Shown one piece after another: positions 35,433 to 45,924 of a stretch of DNA of 64,000 nucleotides; within the stretch, counting starts at the first letter, position 1; every line of letters begins with the position of its first letter. The notes under the pieces are model-generated. The model did not search any database and was not told the DNA's origin. It worked only from the letters and a program-made list of their open reading frames with translations. Location of the stretch: the NCBI GenBank assembly GCA_023213315.1, contig JAKCPI010027364.1, forward strand, positions 53,165 through 117,164, given 5' to 3'. Made by a program: the position numbers and the translations under genes. The DNA is from Euborellia annulipes (Eukaryota; Arthropoda; Insecta; Dermaptera; Anisolabididae).

Positions 35433-35983
35433 TAACATTCCAACACTCGCTTCAAATAATTCAAACAATAAACTGTTTATGAATTTGATTTTTACTCAAT
35501 CCATTTATGAATTAAAAATTGATGGCATCTTTAATAAATTCGCTAGAATTAACGCTCAGGACTTCGTAAAGAGCCCAGTAAAATTTCCAATAAATCCTAA
35601 CCCAAAATTATGTCAATTTATTTATTTTAAATGTTTTTGACAAGATTTATTAATTATTGATAACTGAAGCATTTGAAAAATTTTGCTATCAATTATTACA
35701 ATTAATAATTATTATAAGCGACTATTAATATAAACGTATCTTGGTGATGGTTGTGTAATTTAACAGGAATCAGGACTAGCAGCTCTCTATAAACCATTGA
35801 ATGAAATTCATGATATAAATAAAAAATTGAATGAACGATTAAGAGTAAAAAAATAAATAAATGTTTACATATTATTTCAATGCCAAAGTAGGGGCTCTAG
35901 AGTGAACATTTCCCGATCTTCAGAAAAATTAAATAATATAATCGTTTAATGGAAAATAAATATTAAACAAAATTTTAATTAAT
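35433..35983. other. No feature seen
   Basis: AT-rich sequence without recognised features. Confidence 0.5.
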
Positions 35984-36300
35984 TTTTACTTTCTTTTACC
36001 TATTTATGTAGACTATATATTGGATTCATGCCAAAAATTTAATATCGAGATTTTGATCGAAATACATGTTTTAAGGTAACCTGAGTCCAAAAAAGTGGGT
36101 CCCGCAAAGTCTGTCTGTGTGTTTTTATGTCTATGAACAAAATATCTCAAGAATGACAAGAGCAAAGAGGTTGCAATTTTATATTTAAGTTAGATATCCC
36201 CTGGCTCGTAACAACGAAGCTTTTGAATAAATTCGCATAAAAAGTACTAGTACTTTACTGATGCACTTTTTCAGTTTTTTTTTCGATTTTCTAAAAATGA
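35984..36300 (-). repeat. Family C repeat, reverse 3' half
   Basis: It carries the tail (TATTGGATTCATGCCAAAAA, GTCCCGCAAAGTCTGTCTG) and the AAAGTACTAGTACTTTACTG block, then stops. Confidence 0.75.
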
Positions 36301-36304
36301 TATG

Positions 36305-36400
36305 TTCTCTCTCAGAGGCACAGAGAGATGTCTTATCGTGCCTAGGGTCTCGGGTTCGCTTACCGTCCCAAGCTAAAAAAATTTATTTCATTTGAATTGT
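36305..36400 (+). repeat. Possible tRNA-derived SINE head
   Basis: CAGAGGCACAGAGAGATG is followed 40 bp later by a B-box-like GGGTTCGCTTACC. The A box is weak. Similar organisation is seen at 39183 and 62345. Downstream, 36470-36700 is somewhat G/C-richer and unidentified. Confidence 0.35.
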
Positions 36401-36754
36401 CTACCAAAAGTTTTAATGTTTTTCCAGAGTTCGATTAAAATCTTTTTTCCCAGAGTTGGGTCAAAGTCGCCCTTTAAGCTTGGCCCAGGCATGAAATTCG
36501 AAAGTTTTTTTCTTTTTGTTTTTTATGTTACCTAGTGTTTTATTGTAGAGATTACTTGGTTAGATTAATTATAGAATCCTTTTTATGTAAGTGTGGTGCA
36601 TAACTTCAAGGCGCTCTTGAAGAGTAGCGCCTCTCGTGGCGAATCGGTCAATTAACTTGCCGTTCTCTCGTAGGCCTAACGTCCAGGCGTAATCTTTTTT
36701 TATAGGTATATTAGAGATTAAAATAACAAAAACCAGAATTTATTTATTTATTTA

Positions 36755-36912
36755 AGTCCTTTCGGCATCGGAGCCCATTTAGACCCCCTCCCTATTTATT
36801 TAAATTGATTGGTAGCCTATTAAATTTAAATAAATCCCATGGAACAGGGTGCGAACCCGCGACCCTTGGTCCAAATGGCCAGCAATCTAATCATTACACC
36901 AAGGCCCAAGGA
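36755..36912 (-). repeat. tRNA-derived SINE
   Basis: On the minus strand an A-box-like TGGTGTAATGATTAGATTG is followed at the right distance by the B box GGTTCGCACCC, then a G-rich body (GGGAGGGGGTCTAAATGGGC) and a TAAATAAATAAATA tail. This is the layout of a SINE with an RNA polymerase III promoter. Confidence 0.7.
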
Positions 36913-37401
36913 CATTTATTTCTTTTCAATCTATAAAATTTATCATATAATCAGGGTCATGGACAAAAAAGGGGAGGGAGGATAAATCCCAGGGCCTGGA
37001 TATTGGAATTTTTTTTCATTTACTCCTTCCAGTCAAAGGTTACCAAGTAAAAATGTATTTGAGAAAATTTCAATTGAATTGGCTATCAATCATTTGAAAT
37101 AGGGGTGTCTAAATGGCATGCGTTGACGAAAAAAACCTTAAATGAAAAAAAAAAGAATTATAATTACACATGAGTATTTTATTATTCGACCGACAATAAA
37201 GTACTGTTATGAGTAAAAAAAAATACTAACTATTATTGTAAGTTTGTTGAGAAATTATTGTATTTTATTATTTCAATTCTAATTGTAAAATATTTTCTAT
37301 ATATTATTTATTAGGAGTTTGTCAATATCCTTGAGGGTGTAAATGTAAATAAGTAGCCATTTTTTTGTTTATAAATTTTTCATATATATAAATTACCGTT
37401 A
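36913..37401. other. No feature seen
   Basis: AT-rich sequence ending at the TTA target copy of the next element. Confidence 0.5.
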
Positions 37402-38081
37402 GGCCGGTAACACACTGGGACACCACGGTGGCGCAACCAGTGGCGACACCGTGGTTACCGCAGCAACCAATCAGGCAACCAAGAGAGACACCAGCAGTGC
37501 TGCTCATTTTAAAAATCTGATCTCAAATTCAATTTGCAATATGGACGTTGAAGAGGTAGCACTGCTCTTACATGTGCGACGAAGAATGCTGGAGAAAAAG
37601 AGAAAATTTTTGGATACATCCTTTTGTTGCCGATCGTTTGATAACTGGAGTATTTACAACCTTGTACGATGATTTGCGAAAGTATCCTAACAAATTTTTT
37701 AACTATGTGCGGATGTCAATCGCGTCATTCGTTTGATGAGTATCCCAAAGTAAAGATCTGCTCTGAATTTCTATGATAAATCTTTCTGTATCGAAACTCA
37801 TGATGAAAACGCACGGAAAAACAGGTCCTTTCACTAGCGGTTGCCATCAACTGGTGTCCGAGTGAGTGAAGCGCCGTATAATTCTATACATTTGACTGGT
37901 GGCGCCACCACAGCGGTGGAGACACCAGTGGGATGTACGGACACTGCACGGCTGGTGGCGCAACCAAATTTGTGGAGCAACCAATCCGACACCAAGTGAG
38001 ATATGCTCCATATGCTTAAATGTATTCTGAGTGGTGTCGCTTCTGGTTGCGCCACTCTGGTGTCCCAGTGTGATACCGGCC
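37402..38081 (+). mobile_element. PIF/Harbinger element, 680 bp, non-autonomous
   Basis: TTA duplication at 37399-37401 and 38082-38084. Inverted ends GGCCGGTAACACACTGGGAC and GGCCGGTATCACACTGGGAC. The box GTGGCGCAACCA occurs near both ends and again near 37951-37963, a repeated subterminal motif. The interior holds a broken transposase N-terminus and lacks the catalytic domain. Confidence 0.88.
37541..37739 (+). pseudogene. Harbinger transposase N-terminal remnant, frameshifted
   Basis: From ATG 37541 the frame reads MDVEEVALLLHVRRRMLEKKRKF, shown here as MDVEEVALLLHVRRR and MLEKKRKF, then goes out of register. One frame over it continues as WIHPFVADRLITGVFTTLYD, DLRKYPNKFFNYVRMSIASF, followed by another shift at FDE. 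The basic stretch, the W-x-H-P motif and the F-x-x-Y/F-x-R-M pattern are typical of the N-terminus of Harbinger transposases. The DDE domain is absent, so it is not functional. Confidence 0.8.
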
Positions 38082-38611
38082 TTAAAGTTTATAGTAGGTC
38101 TTCACATTCACTCAAAGGAAGTTGTTCTATATATCGAGTTATAACTTGTAGGAATATTTCTAAACGTTCTCAATACTTTGGAGTTATCGAATTCCAAATG
38201 TATTTTGAAACTTGAAATAATGTGCTAATTTCACGTTGCTTGATTATTGTGTTATATAGTCTATTTGCCTGCATAATTTTGTTCTATGTTAGTATTAAAA
38301 AAAAAAAAAACAGTAGCTCCAGGTTAACATCAGACGTGCGCAAAATATATCCCTAGAGTCTCCATGAGAGTCCAATTGCGAATTTAATATTCAACTGTTT
38401 TGAATGAATTTTTTTTCCTAAAATATTTAGACTATTGCTTCACTGTTTGTTCAATAAACAAGATCATAACTTAATATTCTTTTCAGATTAGAAAATTTAT
38501 AGTTGAATTAGATTTAAATATAAATTTATAGGAAATCTCCTTATTAAGAAAAATTAACAGTTGAAAGTTGTTATAAGTAATTGAATAAAGTTTATATTTG
38601 AGAGAGGGGGA
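38082..38611. other. No feature seen
   Basis: AT-rich sequence without recognised features. Confidence 0.5.
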
Positions 38612-38873
38612 CAAGAGCGGATCCAGAGGTTTTTCCCCGGGGGGGGGGGTAATCTGGTGTGACTGGTCGCACAGCACACAATTTTTCTTAATTTTGGTAA
38701 TTTAAAGGCGCATTCTGTACTTGTTTGCCAGAATATAAATACAAATCAAATTTTTAAGTATTAATTTTTAAATTTTTACATTAAAAATAAATTTTTTTCC
38801 AAAAAAAGTATTTTTTTCAAATCTCGGGTGGAGGTTTAATTACCCCCTTAACTCCCCCCTGTATCCGCCCTTG
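38612..38873 (+). mobile_element. hAT-type family D element, 262 bp
   Basis: Ends CAAGAGCGGATCCAGAGG and CAAGGGCGGATACAGGGG. Near-perfect 8-bp duplication GAGGGGGA and GAGAGGGA. Just inside the left end is TCTGGTGTGACTGGTCGCAC, the same as the start of family C. The landmark GTACTTGTTTGCCAG follows. Confidence 0.85.
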
Positions 38874-39182
38874 GAGAGGGAGTTATTTTTATATCTCAGA
38901 TTCGAATTTTAAAGTCAAGTACTACTTTGATTGGTATATTATTGCCATACTATCCATATTATAAACCATGTCATCTATTTTTTGAGTGACACAAAAATGT
39001 CAATTTTTGAATTATCTTCGTTGCTTACGTATTTATAATTTTGTATCATATTTTGAAATTGATTAATAAATTCAGAAAAAATATATCACCTATAGTCATT
39101 ATTATTTATTTAATAAAATCTATTTATTTCAAACTGAAGTAAAAAAATTATTTTTATTTAAATTTAATTTATTAGTGTATGT

Positions 39183-39565
39183 CGAGGCTCCGGTGGCCTG
39201 GTGCAATGGACAGCCACGGGCGGATACAAGGGGGGGGGGGGTAAAGGAGGTAATTACCTCCCCCCGAGATTTGAAAAAAATACCTTTTTTTTGCAAAAAA
39301 ATTTATTTTTCACGTAAAATTTTAAAAATTAATACTTAAAAATTTGATTTGTATTTATATTCTGGCAAACAAGTACAGAATGCGCCTTTAAATTATCGAA
39401 ATTAAGAAAAAATAGTGTGCTGTGCGACGAGTCACTCCAAATTACCCCCCCCCGAGAAACACCTCTGGATCCGCCCTTGTGGACAGCACGCCTATGTCCC
39501 GGAAAGAATGGAGATCCTGGGTTCTATTTCCAGGGGTTATGGGATATTTGGCCTCTCCAATAAAA
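39183..39565 (+). repeat. tRNA-derived SINE split by a hAT insertion
   Basis: Joining 39183-39214 to 39488 onward gives CCGGTGGCCTGGTGCAATGG (A-box region), then CTATGTCCCGGAAAG and a B-box-like GGGTTCTATTTCC. The family D hAT at 39215-39479 interrupts it and has duplicated TGGACAGC. Confidence 0.65.
39215..39479 (-). mobile_element. hAT-type family D element, 265 bp, inverted
   Basis: Perfect 8-bp duplication TGGACAGC (39207-39214 and 39480-39487). On the minus strand it begins CAAGGGCGGATCCAGAGG. It is the same family as 38612-38873 in the opposite orientation, about 340 bp away. Confidence 0.9.
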
Positions 39566-39737
39566 AAACACTTACAGTCTTGTTAAATAAAAAATAATTA
39601 AAATGTGAAATTAATTCATCATCTCTGAGGATTGATGACAGAGATTTCTACACGTGGAACGCAAGTGGGAGCTAAATAACAAAAGAGGGAGGGGGTAAAG
39701 AAAATCGAAAAAACAATTAGTGTAATCAAATAATAAA

Positions 39738-40302
39738 ACTCTGTCGTGACTGCACAGGACACAATTTTTTTTTACCACCGGTAATTCAAAGTTGTGTTCT
39801 GTGCTTGTCACTCCAGATTTGTTGTGTCAACATATAGGCCTATTTAGTTTCCGACAGTGCAAGTCAAGATGTAAAATTTAAAAATATAAACAAAGGAAAA
39901 TATTTATATTTTGTTACAATGGCAACGATTTCTCTAATATTTACAAGATACAAGAGTAAAGTTTGCTTCAAACAATTTTGTGGGGAAAAAAATGAAAATA
40001 TTAATTTTAAAGAGCATCTAAAAAATAATTTATTTATGAATTTTTATCAAAATCGTTAGAGCCAATATTGATAAAAACTGAATCAAAAGCTTGTCAGAGG
40101 GGTACGTAACTTAAATATAAAATTTCAACCTCCAAACTCTTTTCGTTCTTGAGATATTTTGTTCACAGACAGACAGACAGATCATTTTATGGGACCAACT
40201 TTTGTACCTCAAAACGTGTATTTCCCTCAAATTCTCGACATCGAATTTGTGACATGAATCCAATACTTTTTCTCTCTATATATAGATAAGAGAAAGTAAA
40301 AA
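39738..40302 (+). repeat. Family C repeat, nearly complete forward copy
   Basis: The 5' hairpin is present, followed by the GTTACAATGGCAACGATT and GACAGACAGACAG landmarks and a tail ending GAGAAAGTAAAAA. The AAAGTACTAGTACT block is deleted. Confidence 0.8.
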
Positions 40303-40735
40303 TCAGTAAAAAAAGGCCTACAGAAAATAAAATTAGGACTAAAAAAATTATTAAAGTTAGTCGCGATTTTTTATAAAATTGAGATATTTATGAATGACGT
40401 TTAAGTATGAAATATATTAAAAATCTATGTAACTATGCAACTGAGTAGAGCCTTAGCCAAAGGGGGATATAAGGGGTTGAGACACCTCTCAAAAAATAAA
40501 TAGAGAGAAATTTATTTTAGCGTTGGTGTTAGAAATTATAAAAAATATTTTATATTCTTTAAAATTTAATAATTTTGGAAATTTTCTGGCTACGGCTTTG
40601 CAACTCTACACGTGAGCATGGACTGACAGATAGGCAAGAAGTATAAAATTAATGAAAATTGCAATTGAGTATAATCACTAAAAATAGAAATTTTCTGTTT
40701 ATTAAATTAAAAAGTCTAATAATAAATGACACTCA

Positions 40736-41290
40736 GGGCCGCAGACAGACTTGACGGGCCCCGGGGCTACTTAATAATACAGGTCCCCCCCACTCTTAAA
40801 GTTTTCATGACAACAATTTTTTACACAGTTTTAGACACAATTTTTGAAACAGTTAAACATAGCTTACAATATTTATTTAAATAAAAAAGTTATTTACTAA
40901 TTTTTCAAAATTTCCTAAACATAGGGTTACCATAATTTATTGAGGCCAGTCCTGGACAGACGACTTCCGGGGGGGGGGTCTGAGGCTATGGAAATTTTTT
41001 TGAAAATTAGACACTGAAATCTGCGTTTTTAGCTATCCTGAGACGTGAAAAATATTATCAAACTTGCTTTGAGCTTAAAGGGTCCTGACACCCTCAGGAA
41101 AAAATTTCCAAAAAATTATTTTTTTATTGAAATTTTAAGATTTGAGCTTAAAGGCCGGGCCCTAAAGAAAAAAAATTTCAAGAAAATAATTTTTTTTTTA
41201 ATGGAAATTTTAACCATGAAAATTATTTTTTATTAGAATTTTAAGGTTGGAGCGCAAAAGGCCCGGGCCCCGGGACCCCCTGCCCCCTCC
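40736..41290 (+). repeat. Family L repeat
   Basis: Starts CAGGGCCGCAGACAGACTTG. The interior has ACAATTTTTTACACAG, AAAAATTTCAAGAAAAT and TTTTAACCATGAAAATTATT; it ends in a G/C-rich stretch with GGCCCGGGCCCCGGGACC. It shares its right half with 4545-4690 and its left end with 22275-22345. Confidence 0.6.
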
Positions 41291-41689
41291 CCCTCTGATG
41301 ATTCTATAAATATAGTGTCAAAATATTATTTCACTAATAAAGAAAATGTCAAGCTTTAAAAAGGTATAAATAGAATGCATTAAAGACTTATAAAGTAACA
41401 TTGATGAATGAAATGTGTATTTATAAAAAGAATAAAATAAATACCTTTTTGTTTTGCATTATGTCTTTTATCCACTGTACTAACAAATCTCTATACATGT
41501 CAATTAAAAAAAAAAACGCGTAAAATAAAATCGACGCAACTAAAGGGCTCTTTGTGCGTTTGAGAGAGAGATAAAACGTGATACTAGCAGCAAAATGACG
41601 GTAGATATTCATATATAGATATACATACATATATAAAAAAAAAATAAAAAAAAATAAGTCACGAGGTTTGAGTGAAGGGGTAGCGAGCC
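41291..41689. other. No gene seen
   Basis: AT-rich, becoming G/C-richer towards the promoter candidate. If transcription starts near 41700 on the minus strand, this would be leader or first-intron sequence. Confidence 0.4.
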
Positions 41690-41830
41690 CCGAGCGCACT
41701 GACAGTTGAGCGACGGCGCCGCGGGGCGGAGCCCATTCATTGACTAGCGAGTCAAGCTACGCGCATGCCTATGCGCCCCGCGATTCCAGCAACATCGCCT
41801 CGCCTCCTCTTTACTCCCACTACCAGGAAA
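41690..41830 (-). promoter_or_regulatory. CpG-rich candidate promoter of para
   Basis: About 140 bp of very CpG-rich sequence in AT-rich surroundings, including a GC-box-like GGCTCCGCCCCGCGG. On the minus strand an initiator-like TCAGTG has its A at 41700. No TATA box at the usual distance. It lies about 7 kb upstream of the first coding exon on the correct strand, and the inferred splice acceptor at 34640 requires a promoter upstream. The link to para is inferred; the + strand is also possible. Confidence 0.35.
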
Positions 41831-42015
41831 ATATCTACCATCCCTCCACACCCCCGCATGCTCGTACTATTTTCCCATCATCTTATCTTATTCACTGAAA
41901 ATTCCTAGAAAAATTTGTTCCTTTCTTTTTATTTTGCGACTATTGAATTAGGAAAAACCACGAGGGCGTAGAAACTCTCCAAAAATGATAAGAAAATTGA
42001 TTGCATAAATTATGG

Positions 42016-42154
42016 TTTTTACTTTCTCTTAATGTAAGCCTATTTAGAAAGTATTGGATTCATGTCAAAAATTTGAGGTTTAGATTTTTATGGAAATACA
42101 TGTTTGGAGGTCCCCAGAATCCAAAAAAGTGAGTCCAGCAAAATGGTCTGTAAA
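42016..42154 (-). repeat. Family C repeat, reverse tail
   Basis: Contains CTTTCTCTTAATGTAAGC, TATTGGATTCATGTCAAAA and GAATCCAAAAAAGTG, then is cut by the hAT element at 42155. Confidence 0.75.
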
Positions 42155-42379
42155 CATGGGCGTAACTAGGGGGTGCCGGGGAGAGCCTGGCCCCCCAGAA
42201 GGCTCGTGCCCCCCCTCCCCCCAGAAAGGTCCTTGCCCCAAGAAAAATTGAGAAAATATGGGGTTTTCCAGACCAACCGGAGGATAGCTGGTCCCATGCC
42301 ACCCCCCCCTTCCCCAGCGAGGATGGCTGGTCCCATGCCCCCCTCCCCCTCCCAGCCAAATTCTTTAGTTACGCCCATG
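42155..42379. mobile_element. hAT-type non-autonomous element, 225 bp
   Basis: Perfect duplication TCTGTAAA (42147-42154 and 42380-42387). Perfect inverted ends CATGGGCGTAACTA. The interior is C/G-rich with two copies of AGCTGGTCCCATGCC or close variants. It is inserted in a family C copy. Confidence 0.9.
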
Positions 42380-42450
42380 TCTGTAAAGTTTGTGTTTTTA
42401 TTAAAGCTTTTGTGGTTTGCATTATCTAATACTATTAAACGAGCAATGTA

Positions 42451-42660
42451 CAGTGAGGGACAATATTAAGTTCCACCCATGCGTTTTCTACTTGTGATTA
42501 TTTCATTGTTTTTATAAAAGAAAATGAAAATCTTTATTGGAAATTTTCTAGGTTTGATCCATGAAAGTTTTCATTAAAAAATATATAATATTTTTTTAAA
42601 AACAATGAAATAATCACAAGTAGAAAACGCATGGGTGGGACTTAATATTGTCCCTCACTG
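42451..42660. mobile_element. MITE A, Tc1/mariner-type, 210 bp
   Basis: TA on both sides (42449-42450, 42661-42662). Both ends are intact CAGTGAGGGACAATATTAAG, making this the best-preserved copy in the window. Confidence 0.9.
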
Positions 42661-42689
42661 TACATTTATTTGTTTGTTTATATGTAAGC

Positions 42690-43120
42690 ATATCATTTCT
42701 CGAAAACGGCTCTAACGATTTTTTTTTTCAAATTTTAAATATATACTATTTGCGGTTCCAATATGAAATTGCGCTTGGTCTCATCTTTGGGAAAATTTGG
42801 TTACTAGTACTTTACTGATGTACTTTTTTATTTTTTTTCCTATTTTCTCGAAATTCGATTTCTTTCAAATTTTAAATACTTCCGATTTCCGGTATAGAAA
42901 CAAAATGCGCTAGGTCTCCTCTTTGTAAGACCTCGAGTACTAATACTTTTTTAGTTTTTTTTTTTTAATTTTCTTGAAATTTCCTTTAAAGATTTCTTTC
43001 AAAATTTTAAATATTTCCTATTTCCAGTATACAAAACAATCTACGTTTGATCTCGTCTTTGTAAAACCTCTAGTACTAATACTTTACTGATGTACTTTTT
43101 TAATTTTTTCCAATTTTATA
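42690..43120 (+). repeat. Three tandem ~135-bp units
   Basis: Three units share ATTTCTCGAAA-like, CTTTCAAATTTTAAATA, TTTCCGGTATA and TAAAACCTCNAGTACTAATAC blocks in order. Parts resemble the interior of family C (TACTTTACTGATG). Confidence 0.7.
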
Positions 43121-43154
43121 AAAAAAAAAAAAAAACGACCGATCTCCCTGAACT

Positions 43155-43620
43155 TATTATGGGAGTTTTTAATTATAGAGCACATTTTGTATTAATTATT
43201 TATTTAAAAAAAACTCGCTTTGCTAGCGAGCACCTCTCATAACGAGTAATTCGGATAACGAGCAAAACAAATTGTAAAAGAATGACTTGCTTAAAGAGCT
43301 ATGTTTCGCATTAGGAGTGGCGAGGATAGGAGAAGTCCCGGATTGTGCGCATCAGTCTGTGTCATCGAGGGAGACAGCTCTATGGGGAGAATGTTATTGT
43401 TTCGCATAACAAGTGTTTTGCTTTATGATTCTGGAACGAATTACGCTCGTTAAGCGAGGTTCCGCTGTATAAATACTGTACTGTTTTGACTGCAGAATAA
43501 GCACTCAAGTGAACTCCGGCTGAGTCGGAGCAAGTGCACAGTACTTAAAAACTGCAGAATAACCAGTCGAAATGTTGTACAGTATTTATATTTTAAATAT
43601 TTAATTAAAAACTCCCATAA
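43155..43620. repeat. Palindromic repeat interrupted by a pogo-like MITE
   Basis: Outer arms ATTATGGGAGTTTTTAATT and its complement (about 43158 and 43595-43620). Inner arms AAATACTGTAC and GTACAGTATTT, with CTGCAGAATAA in both. Confidence 0.65.
43226..43467. mobile_element. Pogo/Tigger-like MITE, 242 bp
   Basis: TA on both sides (43224-43225, 43468-43469). The right end read inward, CAGCGGAACCTCGCTTAACG, resembles pogo/Tigger ends; the left end GCGAGCACCTCTCATAACG is more diverged. AACGAGTAATTCGG and AACGAGCGTAATTCG occupy equivalent places in the two arms. Confidence 0.6.
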
Positions 43621-43780
43621 TAATAATTGAAATTTTACATTTAAGTTAGCGTGAAAATAAGCTTTTGAACAAAATCGGCCAAAGATTACTTTACTAAAGT
43701 ACTTTTTAGGTCTTTTCGATTTCTCATAATTCACTCTAACGATTTTGATTAAAATTCTTAAACCAAATTATTTTTTAGAT
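43621..43780 (-). repeat. Family C repeat, reverse fragment
   Basis: Interior only: ATTTAAGTTAGCGTGAAAAT, CAAAATCGGCCAAAGA, TTCACTCTAACGATTTTG. Confidence 0.7.
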
Positions 43781-43882
43781 TAATTTTGAGACTCAATAAA
43801 TTTTATTATGATTTTTGGTTATGCTAGATGGAACTTTGGTCCAAAGAGGGGTTTGAATCGTCTTCCATTTAAGTTTATAAAT

Positions 43883-44435
43883 CAAAGTTTCGCAACCTTT
43901 TGAAGTCCACGGCACCCCAACGGAGCTTGAGAAATAACATTGTACACTAGGGGCACCCTACCTTGAATTAAAAAAAATTAAGTTTAATGTGTAAATCAGA
44001 GGCGGCTCTAGGATGAAGATATTGGGTAGGCAACTTTCCGGGGTGTCAACATTTTTAAATAAAGTTATTGTTTTGTCAAAAGTTTTGCGTTTACTTACAC
44101 AGAAAAGGATGACATTTTTTTAACTACAACAGTGGATATAAATTAAATAACTATTAAAATTGAACTCTGTTGTAGCTTATGCCGAAACCGACATTATTAT
44201 TGGGTAGGCAGTTGCCTACCCTGCCTACCCGCTAAAGCCGCCCCTGGTGTAAATATTGAAATATTATATAATAATAAGTAACCTACACCATAATAGAATA
44301 TAGTAAAATTTACTATAGTCACTGAATAAAAATACATCAAGTTTGGTAAACTCAAGTATAGGGTAATTTTTTTTGGTATATCTCAATATCTCGCGGCACC
44401 CTTGGGTGCCGGGGCACACCGGTTGGGAGCCACTG
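43883..44435 (-). mobile_element. hAT element with Charlie-like ends, 553 bp
   Basis: Perfect duplication TTATAAAT (43875-43882 and 44436-44443). On the minus strand it begins CAGTGGCTCCCAACCGGTGT; the other end is CAAAGTTTCGCAACCTTTTG. A second hAT at 43997-44246 is nested inside. Confidence 0.88.
43997..44246. mobile_element. Nested hAT-type element, 250 bp
   Basis: Perfect duplication GTGTAAAT (43989-43996 and 44247-44254). Ends CAGAGGCGGCTCTAG and CAGGGGCGGCTTTAG. It lies inside the hAT at 43883-44435. Confidence 0.9.
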
Positions 44436-44502
44436 TTATAAATAGTAAAAAAATCAATGCTTTAATCCCCTCAATCCTTCTTATTATGTAATTATTATAA
44501 AT

Positions 44503-45136
44503 AGAAAAATCTGGTGTGCCTGGTAGCACAGCACACAACTTTCTCTTACCTTCAGTATTGAAAGTTGTGCTTGTCATACCAGACTTTTTGTTTCGACAGA
44601 TATTTAGTTTCCGACAGTACGGTACATTTTAATTAAAGATATAAAATTCATAATTATAAAAAAATATTTATATTTTGTTACTATGACAACTATTTCTCCT
44701 ATCTTTCCTATGATGTACAAGAGTAAAGTATCCTTCAAAAGATTTCAAGGGCAAAATGAGCATCTAAAAAATAATTGATTTATGAATTTTAAACAAAATC
44801 GTTGGAGCGACATTTGAGAAAATCGAAAGAAAAAAAAAATACTAAAACATTGTACCTCAGTAAAGTACTAGTACTTTTTAGTTGTTCAAAAACATATTTT
44901 CACGCCTCAGGGATGGGGTACCTAACTTAAATATAAAATTTCATCTTCGAATCTCATTTCTTACATACTTTATTTTGATCACAAATACACAGACAGACAG
45001 ACCAATTTGTGGAACATTTTTGGGACTCAGGGGATCTCAAAACATGTATTTCCATCAAAATCTCGACATCGAATTTTTGACATGAATTCATTTCTTTCTC
45101 TCTCCATATATACTGTATATACCGAGAAAGTAAAAA
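44503..45136 (+). repeat. Family C repeat, complete forward copy, ~634 bp
   Basis: 5' hairpin (TCTGGTGTGCCTGGTAGCAC ... GTCATACCAGACTTTTT), GTTACTATGACAACTATT, CAGTAAAGTACTAGTACTTT, ACAGACAGACAGACC, then a tail with an AT-rich hairpin ending GAGAAAGTAAAAA. A good reference copy. Confidence 0.82.
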
Positions 45137-45639
45137 TTAAAATTATTTTGAAATGTTTTATTAATGATCAGAACGGGTTAGTGTGTATATTAGGCAATGA
45201 TGTAATAAGCTCTTTTTTGCACTTTAAATCCGTGTAATAATTATATATTAAAAAAAAAAAATTTAATTTATATGCATTCTCTCGTTCTTCTATTTCGTGT
45301 TGGAGGTAATTACCTCAATTGCCACACCCTCATTACGTCGCTTGCTGAATACTAGATATTTCAAGTATAATTTTTCTATTTACATATTTTTTATAAAATA
45401 AATAAATAATATTTAAACTTTCTTAAAGATGGAACGTAAAAAATTTACAGTAGTCATTCTAAGTTTTTTAATCATCTTCGGGTCCAAAGGACACTAATAT
45501 ATGATAGTGATAGCGTGTTTTATTTAATTTTTGGGATCATCGATCGCATAAATTCGAGTCAGTTAGCCTACTGATTTTGTTTAAGGCCACTAAGCATGGA
45601 TTTTCCTTTTGTAAATTTAGATTTTGCTTCACTCCAGTC
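45137..45639. other. No feature seen
   Basis: AT-rich sequence without recognised features. Confidence 0.5.
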
Positions 45640-45815
45640 CAGTGGTGGATCCAGAGGAGTTTCTCGGGGGGGGGGGGATCTGATGTGACTGGTCGCACAG
45701 CACACAATTTTTTCTTATTATCGGTAATTTAAAGGTGTATTCTGTAGTTGTTTACCAGAATATATATACAAATCAAATTTTTAAGTATTAGTTTTTAAAA
45801 TTTTTTTTTTTTTTT

Positions 45816-45924
45816 GTAGTGCTCTGAAGATGGCCAACTTGTAAGCCGAAAGGTTAATAAATTTATGCCTCAGCACTAACCAATTTACTTTTTATTTCAC
45901 TCTTTGTGAATAATATATACCAAT
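45816..45924 (+). repeat. CTGAAGATG...GAAAG module repeat inside hAT
   Basis: It contains CTGAAGATGGCCAACTTG and AAGCCGAAAGG (45824-45852), with a GGC/GCC hairpin. It continues after the next nested hAT, from about 46900 to 46970. Confidence 0.6.

Noticed and set aside
36755..36912. Functional tRNA gene
   Set aside because: Acceptor-stem pairing is missing and an AT-rich SINE tail follows.
42173..42469. 98-codon frame and its minus-strand counterparts, proline- or glycine-rich
   Set aside because: They lie in the G/C-rich interior of a short hAT element; composition, not coding, keeps the frames open.
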